A DNA stretch of 64,000 nucleotides. Source: Callorhinus ursinus (Eukaryota > Chordata > Mammalia > Carnivora > Otariidae). The notes beneath the pieces are model-generated. The model worked only from the letters and a program-made list of their open reading frames with translations, made no database searches and was not told the DNA's origin. The stretch is taken from the NCBI RefSeq assembly GCF_003265705.1, contig NW_020313285.1, forward strand, positions 14,095,338-14,159,337, read 5' to 3'. Positions 60,090 to 64,000 of this stretch are shown here, one piece after another. A program made the translations under genes and the position numbers. The number at the start of each line of letters is the position of its first letter. Position 1 is the first letter of the stretch.

Positions 60090-61310
60090 GAATGTGAATG
60101 GGCACCACCTATGAGGGTATCTGGTGGGAATGAGTCCCAGGCAAAGGCTCTGAGGCAGGAGTAGAGCTGGCGAGTTCAAGGAATAGTAAAAATGCTAGGA
60201 TGGCCTTCCTTTATTGAGTGACGTGAGACGCCATTGGAGGATTTGAATAAAGGAGTGACTTGTTCCGGTTTTATGTTTTTAAAAGTTATTTCTGTTTCTG
60301 AGTTGAGAGTAGATGGAATAAAAGAAAAGAGTAGAAGTAAAGAGATCAGTTAGGAAGTTACTACAGCAGTCCAAGAAAGAGATGAAAGTAGTTTGACCAC
60401 AGTGGTAGCAGAGGAGGTAGGGGGAAGTGGTCAGGTTCTGTGTATTTTTGAAAGTAGAACTAATAGAATATGTTGAAAGACTAGATGTGGAGTGTGAGAG
60501 AAAGAAAGATGGTCAGGGATTGACTGTGATGGTTTTGGCCAAGCAGCTGGCAGGATGAAGTCACCATTACCTTACCTAGGAAAGCCTGTGCAACAGCAGG
60601 ATTAGGGAAGAGTTTGATTTCCAACAGAAGTTTGAGATCCCTATTGGACATCTAAGTGTGACTCTCTCGCTCTCTCTGTTGAATAAATAAATAAAATCTT
60701 TAAAAAAAAGAAAATATATGGATGATATTTTCAAACACTGAGACTAAATCAAGTCACTTAAGGAGTGAGTGACAAGAGAGAGAAACTACTAAAGGATTGA
60801 GCCTTGGGACAATTCTACCATTTAGAATTCCGAGAGAGAAGGAACCAGCAAAGCCGTTTAAAATGAGTGGTCTCCAACACAGGAGAAGAAGCAGGCAGAA
60901 GAGAATGCTTTCCTGTTAAGCAAGTGAGGAAGTATTATAAGAAGGAGGGAATGATCAACTCTATCAAAAGCTATAAAGTAAAAAATAATGTGGAATGAAA
61001 ATTGACTATTACATTTAAATATATTTATTATATTTTAAAATGTGTTTATATATATTTAAATATATATACTCTATTTTAAAATATATTTATTATATCTAAA
61101 TATATTTATTATATTTTATTATATTTGAGACACAGAGGTCAATTATGACCTTGTCAAAAATAATTTTAATGAAGTTTTTGGCTCAAAAGACTAAATGGAG
61201 TGGGTTCAGAGGAAAATTGAGGGAATGAGATTATATAGGACACACTTAGCTCCTGAGGCTATTGAGTAATTACAGCAGAAGGATGTCAAGTTTAAGAAAA
61301 AATGTTATCA
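60090..61310 (+). repeat. Ancient interspersed repeat (class not named), long copy
   Basis: Ordered phrases such as 'aaaggctctgaggcaggagt', 'tttgaataaaggagtgactt', 'actacagcagtccaagaaag' and 'ggaatgatcaactctatcaa' are from one mammalian repeat family also seen at 45-330 and 43910-44040. A SINE tail interrupts it at 60661-60710 and an AT-rich run at about 61017-61130. Confidence 0.6.
60661..60710 (+). mobile_element. Truncated SINE tail
   Basis: Only the CT-rich end and 'gaataaataaataaaatctt' plus an A run remain, placed inside the ancient repeat. Confidence 0.75.
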
Positions 61311-61989
61311 GTCATCCTTGCCACAGTTTCAAAGGCCATGTTTCTCCTGGGCCGCCTTTATTGCCAAGTGACATGTGATCCTCTGCCTTCCCGTCCTCTC
61401 CTGCTAATGTTCCCATAACACACCCAAAGTCCCATTCTTTAGTGATGCCAGGGGCCATTTCACTTAGGGGATTCTGCTTCACATCCTTTATCCAAATAAA
61501 AAACAAAAACACAAATAGAAACAAACACATTTGAAATGAAAATTTATATGGTTAGAATTTTCTCTTTAATGTAACTCAGACCAGAAAGACCCACCCCCAT
61601 CCAATGGTGGGCTGTGGGGGAATGGAGTGATAAAAAGGTTGAGTTCTTGTTATAGCACCGAAAGGCAGTTATTAAAATCCATTTGTATTTGAAAGTCCAA
61701 ACAGGAAAATGTTTGTCCAGTAAATTTTGTTTTCCTCATTTGTTTCTTGCTTCTGTAGTTGCTATCTAATTGGAGTTACATCAGAAGTAAACAGACAGGA
61801 TTTATCAATCTTCACTTTGAACAAACACATTTAGGGGGTTAACATTTTTTCCCAAAAATCACATTAATTACAACATAGAATATGTTTTGCCAGTTCCCAA
61901 AACTTAGGGAATAGAGGTTGCTGTAAATTCCTTAAGTTCCAGATTCAGAATGGCTTTTAGATATTCTTAAGCATAACTACTTAATTATT

Positions 61990-62105
61990 AACATGAGAAA
62001 ATTTAAATGCATAGAGATTAAGTGACTTTTCAAGGCCACATGCCCAGTGCGGGTAGAGGTCAGATTAGAATCCAGGACTCCTAAATTCAAATCTTGTCTC
62101 CTCCT
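61990..62105 (-). repeat. MIR element, partial
   Basis: Antisense MIR text: 'agagattaagtgacttttca' and 'gtcagattagaatccaggac'. Confidence 0.7.
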
Positions 62106-62264
62106 CAGGTCTCATACTTCCTTCAAGAGCAGCTCAGAAGGCTTAATGTCATTTCTTTTCACAAAATAGAGCATGTCCCTTAGAGATCATATAAGTTTTG
62201 TTTGGATTCAGAGAGATGTTTTATTTAATCTGTTCAATAAGAATTTAGATATGCCCCTAATATT

Positions 62265-62998
62265 TTAATTTTATTTTATTATGTTGTGTTAATCACCATA
62301 CATTACATCATTAGATTTTTAATAATTTTTATTGTTATGTTAATCACCATACATTACATCATTACTTTTTGATGTAGTGTTCCATGATTCATTTTTTGTG
62401 CATAACACCCAGTGCTCCATGCAGAATGTGCCCTCTTTAATAGCCATCACCAGGCTAACCCATCCCCCCACCCCCCTCCCCTCTAGAACCCTCAGTTTGT
62501 TTTTCAGAGTCCATCGTCTCTAATGGTTCGTCTCCCCCTCCGACTTACTCCCCTTCATTCTTCCCCTCCTGCTATCTTCTTCTTCTTTTTTTTTCCTTAA
62601 CATATATTGCATTATTTGTTTCAGAAGTACAGATCCGTGATTCATCAGTCTTGTACAATTCACAGTGCTCACCATAGCACATACCCTCCCCAATGTCTAT
62701 CACCCAGCCACCCCATCCCTCCCACCCCCCACCACTCCAGCAACCCTCAGTTTGTTTCCTGAGATGAAGAATTCCTCATATCAGTGAGGTCATATGATAC
62801 ATGTCTTTCTCTGATTGACTTATTTCACTCAGCATAACACCCTCCAGTTCCATCCACGTTGTTGCAAATGGCAAGATCTCATTCCTTTTGATGGCTGCAT
62901 AATATTCCATTGTGTATATATACCACATCTTCTTTATCCATTCATCTGTCGATGGACATCTTGGCTCTTTCCACAGTTTGGCTATTGTGGACATTGCC
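62265..62998 (-). mobile_element. Young L1, 3' part, - strand (left arm of an inverted insertion)
   Basis: Antisense L1 3'UTR and ORF2 C-terminus (- strand open stretch 62776-63006). The terminal motif gttaatcaccatacattaca occurs twice, at 62288 and 62339, so the 3' end is duplicated or sits on an earlier L1 end. The left arm ends at about 62998 where orientation flips. Confidence 0.93.
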
Positions 62999-64000
62999 CC
63001 AATCAAAAGACACAGGCTATCAGATTGGATTAAAAAACAAGACCCATCGATATGCTGCCTGCAAGAGACTCATTTTAGACCCAAAGACACCCCCACATTG
63101 AAAGTGAGGGGGTGGAAAACAATTTACCATGCTAATGGACACCAAAAGAAAGCTGGGGTGGCAATCCTTATATCAGACAAATTAGATTTTAAAACAAAGA
63201 CTGTAATAAGAGATGAAGAAGGACACTATATCCTACTTAAAGGGTCTATCCAACAAGAAGATCTAACAATTGTAAATATCTATGCCCCTAATGTGGGAGC
63301 AGCCAATTATATAAGGCAATTAATAACAACAGCAAAGAAACACATTGACAACAATACAATAATAGTGGGGGACTTTAACACCCCCCTGACTGAAAGGGAC
63401 AGATCATCTAAGCAAAAGATCAACAAGGAAATAAAGACTTTAAATGAAACACTGGACCAAATGGACTTTACAGACATATTCAGACATTCCATCCCAAAGC
63501 AACAGAATACACATTCTTCTCAAGTGCCCATGGAACATTCTCCAGAATTGATCACATCCTAGGTCACAATCAGGTCTCAACCGGTACCAAAAGATTGGGA
63601 TCATTCCCTGCATATTTTTAGACCACAATGGTTTGAAACTAGAACTCAATCACAAGAGGAAAGTTGGAAAGAACTCAAATACATGGAGGCTACAGAGCAT
63701 CCTACTAAAGAATGAATGGGTCAACCAGGAAATTAAAGAAGAATTAAAAAAATTCATGGAAACCAATGAAAATGGAAACACAACTGTTCAAAATCTTTGG
63801 GATACAGCAAAGGCAGTCCTGAGAGGAAAGTATATAACAATACAAGCCTTTCTCAAGAAACAAAAAAGGTCTCAAATACACAACCTAACCCTACACCTAA
63901 AGGAGCTGGAGAAAGAACAGCAAATAAAGCCTAAACCCAGCAGGAGAAGAGAAATAATAAAGATCAGAGCAGAAATCAATGAAATAGAAACCAAAAGAAC
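62999..64000 (+). pseudogene. L1 ORF2 endonuclease part, + strand (right arm, runs off window)
   Basis: The sense ORF2 N-terminal region follows directly: IKRHRLSDWIKKQDPSICC, QETHF, VNIYAPN and VGDFNTPL are landmarks of the L1 AP-type endonuclease. The frame used up to 63562 ends in a stop because of a frameshift near 63500; similarity continues in another frame and on to the window edge. The piece lacks its own 5' end and is inverted relative to its 3' half, so it is a dead copy. No host function is implied. Confidence 0.92.

Larger units (their letters stand above)
58054..64000 (+). other. ADAMTS19 intron, right end outside window
   Basis: Starts with donor gtgagg and has no acceptor for the next expected TSP1 exon before the window ends. 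It holds the AT-rich tandem tract (58962-59550), a SINE (59867-60075), an old repeat (60090-61310), a SINE tail (60661-60710), a MIR (61990-62105) and a twin-primed L1 (62265-64000). Confidence 0.75.

Noticed and set aside
62912..63562. 216-codon + strand frame as one protein
   Set aside because: It crosses the L1 inversion junction: the start is antisense L1 and only the rest is endonuclease, ending by frameshift.
1..64000. CRISPR array, operon, prophage or other bacterial-type system
   Set aside because: Split exons, SINEs, L1s and MIRs show vertebrate nuclear DNA; the only regular repeats are microsatellites and transposons.

Overview
This window is mammalian nuclear DNA: AT-rich, intron-dominated and packed with retroelements. 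Many copies of a tRNA-derived SINE carry the carnivore-type head (box A like tggctcagtcgg, then 'ggctcaggtcatgatc') and a CT-rich region followed by an AATAAA tail. They sit among L1 elements whose 3' ends begin 'gttaatcaccatacattacatc' when read on the + strand. Together these point to a caniform carnivore, probably of the bear/seal/mustelid side; that placement is from memory and was not tested by alignment.

The only protein-coding gene I can support is on the + strand. It is the middle part of ADAMTS19, a secreted metalloprotease of the ADAMTS family. Eight exons (9161-9262, 14653-14783, 15699-15871, 22377-22504, 26898-27018, 34186-34266, 53724-53881, 57900-58053) all have AG/GT borders. 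Their phases match at every junction, and together they give 1,048 nt, or 349 uninterrupted codons plus one base. In order they encode the end of the disintegrin-like domain, the central thrombospondin type-1 repeat (TSP1), the cysteine-rich domain, a cysteine-free spacer and the start of the second TSP1 repeat. The signal peptide, propeptide and zinc protease exons must lie to the left of the window, and the C-terminal TSP1 repeats and PLAC region to the right.

Region by region: 1-9160 is upstream intron with old L1 pieces, a hAT-like DNA transposon fossil and SINE insertions. 9-27 kb holds five exons in introns of 0.9-6.5 kb with old L1, L2, MIR, a few SINEs and a short L1 with a 5' inversion that makes a 19-bp hairpin. 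27-53.7 kb contains one small spacer exon and a very long (19.5 kb) intron built largely of nested L1s. In its 36.5-42.6 kb stack, an old L1 was split by two SINEs, a middle-aged L1 and a young L1. 53.7-58 kb has the last two exons with MER5A, MIR and a SINE. 58-64 kb is intron with a roughly 600-bp AT-rich tandem tract and, at the right edge, a twin-primed (5'-inverted) L1 that runs off the window.

I found no operon, CRISPR array, RNA gene or previously undescribed system. The most useful items for follow-up are a possible cryptic 50-nt exon at 56292-56341, the same-orientation young L1 copies that flank single ADAMTS19 exons, the nested L1 stack, and the inverted L1s.
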